64,000 nt of DNA from Microcosmobacter sp040493455 (GCF_040493455.1 NZ_JANFDA010000003.1:62001-126000); one strand, 5' to 3'. Shown: positions 1 to 9,384, numbered from the stretch's first letter. Program-made: numbers and translations. The notes: generated by a model not told the origin, from the sequence alone.

Positions 1-2158
1 GAGCACCAGAAAAATCACCACGCTGTTCAAAGGTGATGTCTTTAGCAACGCGCTTATTTTTTTTCAATTCAAACTTTATAAATTCTTTTGATTTTAACCA
101 ATTTAGTGTGCTGCGGTAACCGATTAAAGTTCCTCCATCTTCCGTCCAAGTTTTAAGTGCTTTAATAACCTCCACGCTTAAGTTGCTAGAAGATGGCGCA
201 ATGATAACATTATAGCGACTCAAATCTATTCTAGAAACACGACTTACATCTAGCTTACTTACTGTAATATCGTAGCGTTGATCGAACAAGTGCCAAATTT
301 CGCCAGCATCGTAACTTCTAACGCCACTACCAACCAAAACACCAATCTTTGGTAAGGTTAATGATCTAAATTGGTTACTACCCAAATCAATACCTTGTGT
401 AAGTCCAGTGCTTACTCCATTAATATCTATAGCATTCTCTGTGGCTATATTATTTAAAAACTGATAAAGCTGATTAGTATCTAGCTTTTGGTTCTGAACA
501 GGAATCAAGATTGTTCCGTAGTCATAATCTTTTCCTCCGAGGCTAAATTGACGCATTGCTACTTTAGCACGTAATCCTCTTTTTAGAATAGTATTCAACG
601 CTCTAGGAGAATAATATTCGTGCCACTCCATAAGGTAAGCATAATTGCTTTTTGAACTTACTGAACCAGTCTTCATGTCTAGGTTGTCTATTTGGTTTCC
701 AGCAATCGACGTAGAAACGCTTTCATCATAATCTAGACCGAATGCTAGAGGGAAAGTCCAAGCAGACACATCGTAAAACAGACTATCTTGAAACTTAGTG
801 CGCTTTTCAAACATGGCGTTGATAAGCCTTGTGTTCTTTTGGTTTTTTGGTACGACATAGCTGTAGCCTTTTTTGTAACGTTTCCCTTTTAAGGAGACAT
901 CAGACTTTAACTCATGAATATTTATCTTGTGACGTTTTAGGATTTCAGCTAAATGATAAGCTTTAGCAGCATCTTTTTCGTCACCAAAAACTAATGCATT
1001 ATTACCTTCTCTAGCAGCTTCTTGTCTAGCATTTTTAAAGAAATTGTGTTGGTACTCCAAAAGCTCTGTTCGCATGCCTTGTGCAGCTTCAAGAGTTGAT
1101 AGTGCGGCAGTGAATTGGTTTCTAATGGTAAACGGGAAGGTGAGGATACCATTACTACTTTCTTGAATATGACCTCTAGAACTGGCTTGTTCAAACAAAA
1201 TACCAATACTACCATTAATATCTGGGAATGTTGAACCTTTACCATAATAGAAATCATCAAAGCTTTCTTCAGTATAATACAGAGAACCAATCTTGTCAAA
1301 AGCCTTGGCGTGATATTGCGCAATGTCTTTGGTAAGTTTTTGATTGAGTTTCGGAGTCAAAGGATGTGTACGAGATGGAATACCTGGCTGAAAGAAAAAC
1401 GTTGCATTGGTTCCCATTTCGTGATGATCGGTAAGTATGTTTGGTAACCAATCATGAAATGTCGCAACTCTAGCTCTAGACTCAGGCAATTGTACAGGTA
1501 ACCAATCTCTGTTCATATCAAACCAATAGTGATTGGTTCTACCTCCTGGCCATACCTCGCTATATTCTCTATCGTTAGGGTCTGGATTAAGATTTTCATT
1601 TTTGTTTGTATTTGCCCAGTACGCAAAGCGTTGCAGACCATCTGGGTTCATACATGGGTCTAAAAGTATAACGGTATTATTTAGTAAGTTATTAATGTCG
1701 TTTCCTTCAGCTGCAGCTAAGTGATAAAGCAATACCAAAGCAGCATTAGTACCACTCGATTCATTACCATGAATTGAAAAGCCTTGATAGACAACAATAG
1801 GCCTATTAGTATCTAGCCCATCTGATTCTGTAGCATCGATATGTGCAGACTTTATAGTTTGAAGTTTTTGATGATTTGCAGGTGCGGTAATAGTTAATAA
1901 TAATAGCAGTCTATCTTCGAAGGTTTCTCCTCTGTCTTCGATTGTAACTCTATCTGAAGCATTTGCAACAGCATACATATACTGAACAAGTTTGTCGTGT
2001 GTGATGTGCCACTCGCCAACATCGTGACCAATTACTGATTGAGGTGTTGGAATATTGCTGTTATAAGTTGTGTTTTTCGGCAGGAAATAATTGAGGTCAT
2101 TCTGTGTATTGCCATATAGTGTTATAGAAATACAAAGAAGTATAAGTATGGTTCTCAT
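1..2158 (-). CDS. M14-family zinc carboxypeptidase, secreted (3' part outside the window)
   Basis: About 719 residues are visible; the C-terminus lies beyond base 1. The N-terminus is a hydrophobic signal peptide (MRTILILLCISITLYG). The M14 zinc site is seen as HGNE (His130, Glu133) followed by a DHHE motif near residue 244, and the likely catalytic Glu lies in FEQASSRG near residue 321. A segment with NPDG and RDW motifs between them is typical of the family. The region after about residue 400 looks like the glutamine-amidotransferase-like accessory part found in large Bacteroidota M14 proteins. It probably acts outside the inner membrane in peptide degradation. The substrate cannot be read from the sequence. 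A hairpin terminator of the next minus-strand gene lies just upstream of its start. Confidence 0.85.
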   Translation of the reverse strand, partial: MRTILILLCISITLYGNTQNDLNYFLPKNTTYNSNIPTPQSVIGHDVGEWHITHDKLVQYMYAVANASDRVTIEDRGETFEDRLLLLLTITAPANHQKLQTIKSAHIDATESDGLDTNRPIVVYQGFSIHGNESSGTNAALVLLYHLAAAEGNDINNLLNNTVILLDPCMNPDGLQRFAYWANTNKNENLNPDPNDREYSEVWPGGRTNHYWFDMNRDWLPVQLPESRARVATFHDWLPNILTDHHEMGTNATFFFQPGIPSRTHPLTPKLNQKLTKDIAQYHAKAFDKIGSLYYTEESFDDFYYGKGSTFPDINGSIGILFEQASSRGHIQESSNGILTFPFTIRNQFTAALSTLEAAQGMRTELLEYQHNFFKNARQEAAREGNNALVFGDEKDAAKAYHLAEILKRHKINIHELKSDVSLKGKRYKKGYSYVVPKNQKNTRLINAMFEKRTKFQDSLFYDVSAWTFPLAFGLDYDESVSTSIAGNQIDNLDMKTGSVSSKSNYAYLMEWHEYYSPRALNTILKRGLRAKVAMRQFSLGGKDYDYGTILIPVQNQKLDTNQLYQFLNNIATENAIDINGVSTGLTQGIDLGSNQFRSLTLPKIGVLVGSGVRSYDAGEIWHLFDQRYDITVSKLDVSRVSRIDLSRYNVIIAPSSSNLSVEVIKALKTWTEDGGTLIGYRSTLNWLKSKEFIKFELKKNKRVAKDITFEQRGDFSGA

Positions 2159-2181
2159 AGAAATGTTAGTTAGTTTATAAA

Positions 2182-2213
2182 AATAAAAAAAACCGCTACT
2201 TAAGTAACGGTTT
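2182..2213 (-). terminator. Intrinsic terminator after the DUF3276 gene
   Basis: On the minus strand, arms AAACCG and CGGTTT enclose TACTTAAGTA, with one mismatch. An eight-T run follows. It ends the ABC transporter/DUF3276 unit before the carboxypeptidase gene. Confidence 0.75.
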
Positions 2214-2238
2214 CTGCAAGCTTTTAACAATTTCTGAC

Positions 2239-2619
2239 TTATATGTCTTCGAAATTGATATCAGTAAAGTTTTCTGTATTTGTTTCTTCAGTCAATTCAC
2301 CATTGTTACTGAAGTCGTCTTTTTTGAAATCTTTTTGGTGACGTTCACTAATAACTTCATCTCCTTTTTCATCAAAAATGAAATCAGTTACTTCACCTAA
2401 AATAGATCTGAACTCATTGAAATCTTCTTTATATAAATAGATCTTGTGTTTCTTGTAGTGGAAAGAGCCATCATCGTTAGTGAATTTCTTGCTTTCAGTG
2501 ATTGTTAGGTAATAATCACCAGCTTTAGTAGCTCTTACATCAAAAAAATAGGTGCGTCTTCCTGCTCTTAAAACCTTAGAGAAAATTTCTTCTTTGTCCA
2601 TCATTCCGTTATCGCTCAT
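2239..2619 (-). CDS. PUR-family (DUF3276) nucleic-acid-binding protein
   Basis: A 126-residue acidic-tailed protein. The core, KVLRAGRRTYFFDVRATK followed by DYYLTITESKK and a second strand set around HKIYLYKEDFNEF, is the single PUR repeat of the Bacteroidota DUF3276 family, whose relatives bind single-stranded DNA or RNA. I place the start at the ATG at 2619 (MSDNGMMDKEE). A longer reading to 2649 needs a TTG and adds only a lysine-rich, poorly conserved leader. The tail after residue 100 is rich in Asp and Glu. It lies 62 bases after the ABC transporter gene and probably shares its transcript. Its precise cellular role is not known. Confidence 0.85.
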   Translation of the reverse strand: MSDNGMMDKEEIFSKVLRAGRRTYFFDVRATKAGDYYLTITESKKFTNDDGSFHYKKHKIYLYKEDFNEFRSILGEVTDFIFDEKGDEVISERHQKDFKKDDFSNNGELTEETNTENFTDINFEDI

Positions 2620-2681
2620 TGATTTATTTTTTAATTTTTTCCTCACCAAAAATCTAAAAAAAAAGTATAGGAACCAACAAT

Positions 2682-4442
2682 TTATGATATTTCTTTTTCG
2701 CTTAGCTGTTTTAGATATAGGTCTTTGTAGTAACCGTCTGTGTTGATGAGAGTTGTGTGAGTACCTTCTTGAATTATTTTTCCTTCGTCTAGGACAATTA
2801 TCTTATCAGCATTCTTAGCTGATGAAATTCGGTGGCTCACAATAATCGTAGTTTTACCGGCTGAAACGCTTTCTAGGTTGTTTAATATCTTTTCCTCAGT
2901 TTCCGTATCAACCGCAGAAAGACAATCGTCAAACAGTAATATATCTGGTGATTTTATAATAGCTCGCGCTATAGAGATACGCTGTTTTTGCCCACCAGAA
3001 AGTGTGATGCCACGCTCGCCTAAAACGGTTTCATAACCTTCTTTGAAACCAATAATGTTGTCGTGGACATTGGCATTTTTAGCAGCGTCAATCACTTCTT
3101 CTTCAGTGGCATCTTCTTTTCCAAACTTAATATTATTTTTTATAGAATCTGAAAACAGAAAAGCATCCTGGGGCACATAGCCAATAGAGTCTCTTAATGT
3201 TTTTAGTTTTAGTTGTTCTATAACGAGGCCGTCTACAGTAATAAGACCATCGGTGACATCATACAGTCGCCCTATAAGTTCTAGTATAGTTGATTTTCCT
3301 GATCCTGTTTTTCCTAAAATCGCCACTGTTTTCCCTGCAGGAATATCAAAACTTACATTTTTTAAAGCTTCAATATTGGTGTCTGGATATGTGAAGGACA
3401 CTTCATCAAAATTGATATGTCCCTTAATATTAAAATCAGTAGAAATTTCAGTGTCTTTTATCTCTGGCTCTTGTTTGAGGAAAGCATTAATACGTTTCTG
3501 CGAAGCTTCCGCTTCCTGTACCAATGAAGTTACCCAGCCTATGGCAGCAACTGGCCAAGTAAGCATATTTACGTAAATGATAAATTCTGCAATGGTACCA
3601 ATATCTTCTATTTGCCCATTGATATACTGCATACCTCCAATATAAATCACCAATAGATTACTTGCTCCAATGAGTAAAATCATCAGAGGAAAGAAGAAGG
3701 CTTGAATCTTAGTTAGGTTAATATACTTTTGTCTCTGATCTCCAGATATTACTTGGAAAGAAGCATTAATATTTGGCTCTAGAGTGTATGCTTTTATTAC
3801 CGAAATACCACTAAAAGCTTCTTGAGTATAAGCAGATAATTTTGATAGGTTTTCTTGTACTAAGGTACTTCGCCTGTGAATCGCTTTGCTCAAAAAGTAT
3901 ATCGATACTGATAATATTGGTAATGGCAGTATAGTATATAGTGTAAGTGTTGGCGCTTTGCTAACCATGTAGATCAATGCAACCACAAACAAAGTAATCA
4001 TGTTTAGGGAATACATTATTGCAGGACCAAAATACATGCGGACTTTACTAACATCTTCAGTAATGCGGTTCATTAAGTCTCCTGTTCTGTTGGACTTGTA
4101 AAAGTTTAACGATAATCTTTGATATTGTTGATAGATTTCGTTTTTGAGATCGAACTCTACATATCTAGATACATTGATGATGGTTTGGCGCATTAAAAAT
4201 GTAAAGAAACCAGCAACAATTGCAGCTCCAATGAGATATAGAATATTAAGTCCCAAATCAGCTTTGAAAGTGGAATAAGCTTCACCTTCTTCAATGCGTT
4301 TTGCAACAACATTTATGGAGCTTCCTATGAGTCTAGGTGTAAAGAGTGCAAATATCTTTGCAAGAATAGTAATCGTTATTCCTAAGAGCAGGCGATAACG
4401 ATATTTAAAAAAATATTTATCGAGGTGACGTAATGCTTTCAT
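2682..4442 (-). CDS. ABC exporter, fused permease and ATPase (MsbA/MdlB type)
   Basis: A 586-residue half-transporter. The N-terminal 320 residues hold about six membrane helices (first near residue 18) and the coupling-helix region typical of type I ABC exporters. The ATPase domain occupies residues 340-580, with Walker A GKTGSGKST, signature LSGGQKQR, Walker B ILLFDD and the switch His in VSHRIS. The length matches homodimeric MsbA/MdlB/LmrA-like exporters. The substrate could be lipid, drug or peptide and cannot be read from the sequence. The start ATG at 4442 begins MKALRHLDKY. It stands alone upstream of the PUR-family gene. Confidence 0.9.
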   Translation of the reverse strand: MKALRHLDKYFFKYRYRLLLGITITILAKIFALFTPRLIGSSINVVAKRIEEGEAYSTFKADLGLNILYLIGAAIVAGFFTFLMRQTIINVSRYVEFDLKNEIYQQYQRLSLNFYKSNRTGDLMNRITEDVSKVRMYFGPAIMYSLNMITLFVVALIYMVSKAPTLTLYTILPLPILSVSIYFLSKAIHRRSTLVQENLSKLSAYTQEAFSGISVIKAYTLEPNINASFQVISGDQRQKYINLTKIQAFFFPLMILLIGASNLLVIYIGGMQYINGQIEDIGTIAEFIIYVNMLTWPVAAIGWVTSLVQEAEASQKRINAFLKQEPEIKDTEISTDFNIKGHINFDEVSFTYPDTNIEALKNVSFDIPAGKTVAILGKTGSGKSTILELIGRLYDVTDGLITVDGLVIEQLKLKTLRDSIGYVPQDAFLFSDSIKNNIKFGKEDATEEEVIDAAKNANVHDNIIGFKEGYETVLGERGITLSGGQKQRISIARAIIKSPDILLFDDCLSAVDTETEEKILNNLESVSAGKTTIIVSHRISSAKNADKIIVLDEGKIIQEGTHTTLINTDGYYKDLYLKQLSEKEIS

Positions 4443-4497
4443 TTAAAGATTTAGAACGGTAGAGTTATTAACAATATCTCATTTTAACAGCTATTTT

Positions 4498-4529
4498 TTT
4501 GAAATAACTCTATATATCACTTATTTTTG
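4498..4529 (+). promoter_or_regulatory. Bacteroidota-type promoter of the leucine dehydrogenase gene
   Basis: TTTG at 4498-4501 and TATTTTTG at 4522-4529, separated by 20 bases, match the -33/-7 consensus (TTTG ... TAnnTTTG) of the primary sigma factor in this phylum. The in-frame TTG at 4527 lies inside the -7 box, which rules it out as the translation start. Confidence 0.75.
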
Positions 4530-4577
4530 CACGCTGTTTTTAAGTATTTTTTAAAAACATCTCAATACGTAAATGTC

Positions 4578-5681
4578 ATGATTTCAGATATAATGAACCC
4601 AAATGACCTTGTAAAAGTTGACCCTGTGTTTGGCCAAAATTCCTTCGATAACCACGAGCAAATCGTATTTTGCAACGACAAAGATACTGGTTTAAAAGCA
4701 ATAATTGGTATCCACAATACAGTTTTAGGTCCAGCTCTTGGAGGTACAAGAATGTGGAACTATAATAGCGAGTGGGATGCTCTAAATGATGTCCTTAGAT
4801 TGTCTAGAGGAATGACTTTCAAATCTGCTATTACAGGTCTAAACCTAGGAGGTGGTAAAGCCGTAATTATTGGCGATGCCAAAGCTCAAAAAACACCAGA
4901 ATTGATGAAACGCTTTGGAGAATTTGTACATTCTCTAAGTGGTAAGTATATCACAGCGGAAGATGTGGGCATGGAGACTGCGGATATGGATCTGGTAAGA
5001 GAGGTTACGCCTTATGTCACAGGAATATCTGAAAGCAAAGGTGGGGCAGGAAATCCATCACCTATAACGGCTTATGGAGTCTTTATGGGGATGAAAGCTG
5101 CTGCGAAGCACAAATATGGATCGGATGTCTTAGAAGGTAAACGTGTATTAGTGCAAGGTATAGGTCATGTTGGTGAATCATTAGTAGAACATTTAACGCA
5201 CGAAGGTGCCAATGTGATTATTGCAGATATCAACGAAGAACGTTTGTATGAAGTAAGCAAAAAGTATGATGCTACTATTTATACAGGAAATGATATTTAC
5301 AGCGAAGATATGGATATCTACGCACCATGTGCTCTGGGAGCAACTATCAACGATGATACCATCTACAAGATAAAAGCAGACATCATTGCTGGAGCCGCCA
5401 ATAACCAACTTGCTAAAGAAGATAAGCATGGAAGGTTGTTACAAGAAAGAGGCATTTTATATGCGCCAGATTTTTTAATTAATGCTGGAGGAATTATTAA
5501 TGTTTATGCTGAGTTAGAAAATTACGGAAAGCAAGAGATTATCAGAAAAACTGAAAATATTTATAATACAACTTTAGAAATTTTTGAACGTGCTTATGGC
5601 AATGGCATTACTACAAATGATGCAGCTTTGGCAATTGCAAAGGAGCGAATAGAGACTCGCAAGCAAGAAAATTCGAAATAA
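4578..5681 (+). CDS. Leucine dehydrogenase (Glu/Leu/Phe/Val dehydrogenase family)
   Basis: A 367-residue NAD-dependent amino-acid dehydrogenase catalysing reversible oxidative deamination of branched-chain amino acids. The N-terminal domain has GPALGGTRMW, the catalytic-lysine segment GLNLGGGKAVIIGD, and TAEDVGM. The Rossmann domain begins with VLVQGIGHVGESL near residue 200. LINAGGIINVYAEL near the end is the family's substrate-side segment. I choose ATG 4578 (MISDIMNPND); ATG 4593 is a possible alternative. The gene is a single unit with its own promoter and a hairpin terminator. In flavobacteria this enzyme is used both for catabolism and to start branched-chain fatty-acid synthesis. Confidence 0.9.
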   Translation: MISDIMNPNDLVKVDPVFGQNSFDNHEQIVFCNDKDTGLKAIIGIHNTVLGPALGGTRMWNYNSEWDALNDVLRLSRGMTFKSAITGLNLGGGKAVIIGDAKAQKTPELMKRFGEFVHSLSGKYITAEDVGMETADMDLVREVTPYVTGISESKGGAGNPSPITAYGVFMGMKAAAKHKYGSDVLEGKRVLVQGIGHVGESLVEHLTHEGANVIIADINEERLYEVSKKYDATIYTGNDIYSEDMDIYAPCALGATINDDTIYKIKADIIAGAANNQLAKEDKHGRLLQERGILYAPDFLINAGGIINVYAELENYGKQEIIRKTENIYNTTLEIFERAYGNGITTNDAALAIAKERIETRKQENSK

Positions 5682-5739
5682 GTTTACACGTATTTAATAT
5701 TCAAAACATATTCTATTATCACAATAATAGTATTTTTGT

Positions 5740-5775
5740 AAGCGATTGTTAAAAGACAATCGCTTAATTTTTAAT
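5740..5775 (+). terminator. Hairpin between leucine dehydrogenase and nusB
   Basis: Arms AAGCGATTGT (5740-5749) and ACAATCGCTT (5756-5765) with a six-base loop are followed by a T-rich run. It probably terminates the dehydrogenase transcript. A TATTTTTG at 5731-5738 lies just before it but has no partner TTG at the right distance, so I do not call a promoter there. Confidence 0.65.
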
Positions 5776-5797
5776 TAAAAACATAAAGTTCTTATAC

Positions 5798-6742
5798 ATG
5801 CTAAACAGAAGACATATTCGTATTAAAGTTATGCAAACTTTATATGCATTTAATGGAGGAGAAGGAGATAATTTCAAAGTTGAAGAAAAGTTCTTAATGA
5901 ATAGTCTAGATAGTATGTATGATCTTTATTTATTGCTTCTTTCACTATTTATTGAGATTCACAAAAAAGCTGAAGATCGCCTAGATAAATCTCAGAAAAA
6001 ACATTTAGCCACTGCAGAAGATAAAAACCCTAACAGGAAGTTTGTTAACAATCAATTATTGCTAGACATAAGGTCAAACGAGCCTCTCAGCAATGAGATT
6101 GAATCAAAAAAACTCAATTATTGGGATTTAGATTTTGAATATGTAGACATCCTGTTTAAAGCGATTACTGAAAGTGAAGTTTATTCAGATTATATGTCTG
6201 AAAGGGAATCTACTTTTGAAGAAGACAAGCACTTTCTTATAGATATCTTTAAGGAGGTTATAGCGCCGCATGAAAAGCTTTACGAATACTTTGAAGATAA
6301 AAAACTTACTTGGTTAGACGACTTGCCAATTGTTAACACAAGTATTCTGAAGTTATTCAGGAAGCTTAAACCCAACCCACCAGCATATTATTTCTTGCCA
6401 AAATTGTATAAAGATATAGAGGATAAAGACTTTGCTTCAGAGCTTTTCAGTAAAACCATTCTCAACCAAACAAAGTTTGATGAAGAAATCGCAGCAAAAA
6501 CTACAAACTGGGACACTGAGCGTATCGCTAATCTAGATGCGGTAATGTTAAGAATGGCACTTTGTGAGTTTCAAAAATTCCCTTCAATCCCAGTTAAAGT
6601 TACAATTAACGAATATTTGGAGATCGCTAAAGAATACTCAACTCCAAAGAGTAGTATTTTTATAAATGGTGTTTTAGATAAAACTGTAAAAGAGTATAAA
6701 GAGAAGGGAAATTTGAATAAAATTGGAAGAGGTTTAATGTAG
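5798..6742 (+). CDS. nusB: Transcription antitermination factor NusB, long form
   Basis: A 314-residue protein whose last 130 residues form the NusB RNA-binding fold: NWDTERIANLDAVMLRMAL, then IPVKVTINEYLEIAKEYS and FINGVLDK. The first 170 residues are an acidic, helical extension beginning MLNRRHIRIKVMQTLYAF, which itself resembles the start of a NusB domain. E. coli NusB has about 140 residues; the roughly 300-residue form is normal in Bacteroidota. The known role is binding boxA RNA with S10 for rRNA antitermination. It lies upstream of the DUF1573 lipoprotein and yajC. Confidence 0.88.
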   Translation: MLNRRHIRIKVMQTLYAFNGGEGDNFKVEEKFLMNSLDSMYDLYLLLLSLFIEIHKKAEDRLDKSQKKHLATAEDKNPNRKFVNNQLLLDIRSNEPLSNEIESKKLNYWDLDFEYVDILFKAITESEVYSDYMSERESTFEEDKHFLIDIFKEVIAPHEKLYEYFEDKKLTWLDDLPIVNTSILKLFRKLKPNPPAYYFLPKLYKDIEDKDFASELFSKTILNQTKFDEEIAAKTTNWDTERIANLDAVMLRMALCEFQKFPSIPVKVTINEYLEIAKEYSTPKSSIFINGVLDKTVKEYKEKGNLNKIGRGLM

Positions 6743-6861
6743 TAAACAAGCGTGTTTAGTAAACGTTAAGGGCTTAAATAAAATTTTTAAAGCTCAAAAA
6801 TATTAGTACATTTACCACCTTAATGCAACAAATCAAAATATTTTAATTAAAAATCATAGCA

Positions 6862-7395
6862 ATGAAAAAAGTAATTTTAGGATTATGTGCTTTATGTATG
6901 GTAGCATTTACATCTTGTAAAGATGATGCAGCTGCAAAAGTAAAAAGTGAAAATGTAGCAGAAGCTGCTAAGAGAGATGCGACTGCTGGTGACTTACCAT
7001 CAATTCAGTTTGATAAAGTTGAGCACGACTTCGGAACTATTGAAAATGGTACTCCTGTAGAAACAGTATTTAAGTATACAAATACTGGTAAATCTATGTT
7101 AGTTGTTAGTAACATTAAGAGTACTTGTGGATGTACAGTACCTTCAAACTGGACTAAAGAAGTAGCTCCTGGTGAAACAGGTGAGTTCTCTGTGAAGTTC
7201 AATGGTAAAGGTAATGGTAACCAAGTTTCAAAAACAGTTACTTTAACTACAAATACTGAAAAAGGAACTGAGACTGTAAAAATTAAAGCGTTTGTAGAAA
7301 AAGATCCTAATGCTCCAGCTAAAAAAGCTAAGCCAGGAGCAGCTACAATTAAGCAAACAAACACAAAAACTGGCCACGAAGGTCATAACCACTAA
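6862..7395 (+). CDS. DUF1573-domain lipoprotein
   Basis: A 177-residue lipoprotein. The signal peptide ends in a lipobox with Cys20 (FTSC). Residues 50-150 are a DUF1573 Ig-like domain with the signature VEHDFGTIENG and KSTCGCTVP. The tail is lysine-, alanine- and histidine-rich and ends GHEGHNH. The family is common in Bacteroidota envelopes, with no agreed biochemical role. It lies 12 bases before yajC and is very likely cotranscribed with it, which suggests an envelope function. The His tail might bind metal, but that is speculation. Confidence 0.85.
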   Translation: MKKVILGLCALCMVAFTSCKDDAAAKVKSENVAEAAKRDATAGDLPSIQFDKVEHDFGTIENGTPVETVFKYTNTGKSMLVVSNIKSTCGCTVPSNWTKEVAPGETGEFSVKFNGKGNGNQVSKTVTLTTNTEKGTETVKIKAFVEKDPNAPAKKAKPGAATIKQTNTKTGHEGHNH

Positions 7396-7407
7396 TCAGT
7401 CTTATTA

Positions 7408-7692
7408 ATGGAAGGATTTGGGTCGTTATTACCATTTGTAGCAATGTTTGCTGTGGTGTACTTTTTTATGATAGCACCACAAATGAAACGTGCAAAGCAA
7501 GAAAAAAAGTTTGCTAGCGAGTTAAAACGAGGCGATAAAGTCATTACAAAAAGTGGAATGCATGGTAAAGTCGTTGATCTTAATGATAAAGACAATAGCT
7601 GTGTAATAGAAACTTTAGCAGGAAAGATAAAATTTGATCGCTCGGCAATTTCAATGGAAATGAGTCGTAAACTCAACGCTCCGGCAAAATAG
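7408..7692 (+). CDS. yajC: Preprotein translocase subunit YajC
   Basis: A 94-residue protein with one N-terminal membrane helix (LLPFVAMFAVVYFFMI) followed by the family hallmark PQMKRAKQEKKF and the small beta-domain with GDKVITKSGMHGKV. The length matches E. coli YajC (110). YajC is an accessory subunit that joins SecDF to the SecYEG translocon in the inner membrane. The gene ends at a strong terminator shared with the convergent downstream gene. Confidence 0.93.
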   Translation: MEGFGSLLPFVAMFAVVYFFMIAPQMKRAKQEKKFASELKRGDKVITKSGMHGKVVDLNDKDNSCVIETLAGKIKFDRSAISMEMSRKLNAPAK

Positions 7693-7713
7693 TTTTCTAA
7701 ACAGATAAAAAAG

Positions 7714-7742
7714 AAAAGCCTCGCAATTGCGAGGCTTTTTTT
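7714..7742. terminator. Bidirectional terminator between yajC and the TPR gene
   Basis: Perfect 11-base arms AAAAGCCTCGC and GCGAGGCTTTT around loop AATT, with a T run at the right and an A run at the left. It serves both convergent genes. Confidence 0.9.
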
Positions 7743-7743
7743 A

Positions 7744-8316
7744 TTAACGTTGTTTACTTCTTCTCATTTGGCGATTACCTCCATAATGCTGATTAGGTAT
7801 AGAAGTACGCTTCATTTGCTGTTTCATCATTTTTATTTGCTCTCCCATTATACCACGTTTATCTAGCTTTTCAGCTTCAGAGATTAACTTTTTAGCTTCC
7901 TGTGGTCTTCTCTTACTGAATGCAATTCCAGCTAAATTAAGTTTAGCCATAGCTAAATCATGATCCATAGAAAGTCCAAGACCTATTGCTTTCTTGAAAA
8001 ACTTTTCAGCCTCATTCATATTAGTCTGAGACACCATGATACCATGAAGGTAATTGTAATACCCTTGTTGTTTTCTTACTAAAGCATTAGTAGGGTTTTT
8101 GATCTTATCTAGCCATTTTTTAGCACCATCAAAATCTTGCTTTCGTAGTCTTAAAAAAGCCAGTAAAATAAACTCGTTCTTGAAATATAAAAAAACGAAT
8201 ACTAACGATAAGAATATATACATAATACCATTACCTACATATCCTTCGGTAAATTGGTAAACCGCATAGGCAATGATAAGCCCAGCTATAACTAACTTTA
8301 TATTTTTATTGAACAT
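7744..8316 (-). CDS. Small membrane protein with TPR-like repeats
   Basis: A 190-residue protein. Two hydrophobic segments (about residues 8-24 and 29-47) form a short membrane anchor. A cytoplasmic helical part follows with TPR-like repeats (DFDGAKKWLDKI, NEAEKFFKKAIGLGL, PQEAKKLISEAEKL). The C-terminus is rich in Met, Gln and Arg. It overlaps the upstream DUF6263 gene by 11 bases, so the two are translationally coupled. It is probably a scaffold for an envelope process; no enzyme motif is present. Confidence 0.7.
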   Translation of the reverse strand: MFNKNIKLVIAGLIIAYAVYQFTEGYVGNGIMYIFLSLVFVFLYFKNEFILLAFLRLRKQDFDGAKKWLDKIKNPTNALVRKQQGYYNYLHGIMVSQTNMNEAEKFFKKAIGLGLSMDHDLAMAKLNLAGIAFSKRRPQEAKKLISEAEKLDKRGIMGEQIKMMKQQMKRTSIPNQHYGGNRQMRRSKQR

Positions 8317-9208
8317 TTCTCTCTACTTTATATGTTACATCCGAAACTATAGTCGTTGGAACTTCCACACCACTCATTTGTTTTAATATTGAAATACCTT
8401 TTGCTGTAGATAAATTGTGCATCGATTTAATGAAACCAGTAGAAGGGTCAACCTTTACTTCTGTATCCATAGTTCCACTCAAATCCATAGTCACTGAATC
8501 CTCTTCACTTTTAAAAATAATATCGCTTTTAGCGTTGAGCTCAATGAGTTCTTTGCTAACACCAATCAAAGTCCAAACGTTAGAAGCGTTTAGGTCGCCT
8601 TTAAAGCTATTTTCCCAAGTGTCATTTACATTAACTGGTTTGTTAGGGTAAATGTATGTCATTTGCTCAAAACTTTCACCTAAGCTAGAGTCTCCAAACT
8701 CTTTTTCCATAGCGGCTTTCATCATTTCTTTAGTAAAGTCATCAAAATCACCAGCGCTAGAGACCATATTATCGATCAAAGATTTAGATCCTGTAACTTC
8801 CTTTACCTTACCATTCTTGTACATTTTCATAGTTAGAAAGGTCTTGGTAAGACCAGAAAATAGTTTTGCTTCGATATCATCTTCAGCTATAGAATCTTTA
8901 GTATTAATTGAGATAAGTTCTCCCATTATGCTAGAAGTAGATACCATTTTAAAGGAATCGAACTTAAAATCTATAGTGTATAAGCTATCTAAGTCCTCTT
9001 CAACCTTAAACGTATATGTGGCTTCAAGGATATTTGTGATATCGTGCTCCGTGCCGTTCATGTTTTGGGAGATATCTTGCTTCGCCTTCTGAAACACTTT
9101 AAATTGGTCGCCTTTTTGTAAATTATAGCCTAAATTTACTTGTGCATTTAGCATAAAAAAACCGCTCAATAAAAAGACGCAGAAGTATATTATTCTTTGA
9201 GAATTCAT
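8306..9208 (-). CDS. DUF6263 family secreted protein
   Basis: A 300-residue protein with an N-terminal signal peptide ending near LNAQ, then a beta-rich body containing NLGYNLQKGDQFKVFQKAKQ, YIYPNKPVNVNDTW and a C-terminal SDVTYKVER. This pattern fits DUF6263, a Bacteroidota family of periplasmic or outer-membrane proteins with unknown function. No catalytic residues are evident. It is cotranscribed with the overlapping TPR membrane protein and divergent from rpmH. Confidence 0.7.
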   Translation of the reverse strand: MNSQRIIYFCVFLLSGFFMLNAQVNLGYNLQKGDQFKVFQKAKQDISQNMNGTEHDITNILEATYTFKVEEDLDSLYTIDFKFDSFKMVSTSSIMGELISINTKDSIAEDDIEAKLFSGLTKTFLTMKMYKNGKVKEVTGSKSLIDNMVSSAGDFDDFTKEMMKAAMEKEFGDSSLGESFEQMTYIYPNKPVNVNDTWENSFKGDLNASNVWTLIGVSKELIELNAKSDIIFKSEEDSVTMDLSGTMDTEVKVDPSTGFIKSMHNLSTAKGISILKQMSGVEVPTTIVSDVTYKVERNVQ

Positions 9209-9270
9209 TCAATTTTATTTTGGGCTACAAAGAAACTAAAATTTTTAATAGAAATAATTTCAAAATTAGA

Positions 9271-9301
9271 TTTGTCAAAGTAAAAACTTGTCGTATATTT
9301 G
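9271..9301 (+). promoter_or_regulatory. Promoter of rpmH
   Basis: TTTG (9271-9274) and TATATTTG (9294-9301) are separated by 19 bases, an exact match to the Bacteroidota housekeeping consensus. A leader of about 75 bases precedes the ATG. Confidence 0.8.
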
Positions 9302-9384
9302 CACGCAGTTTTTGAGAGCCCAACTTTTAGAAACTCAAGTTTTCAAAATAAATCAAAAGAACAGATTAAAGAAGATATAAGACG

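Noticed and set aside
4527..4577. Longer N-terminus of leucine dehydrogenase from TTG 4527
   Set aside because: The TTG lies inside the -7 promoter box, so it would be upstream of the mRNA start; ATG 4578 begins the conserved protein.
5731..5738. TATTTTTG as a nusB promoter
   Set aside because: No TTG lies 17-23 bases upstream, and a terminator hairpin follows directly.
7005..7676. Antisense frames of 94-119 codons opposite the DUF1573 and yajC genes
   Set aside because: The sense genes are clearly recognised families; the antisense translations have no recognisable features.
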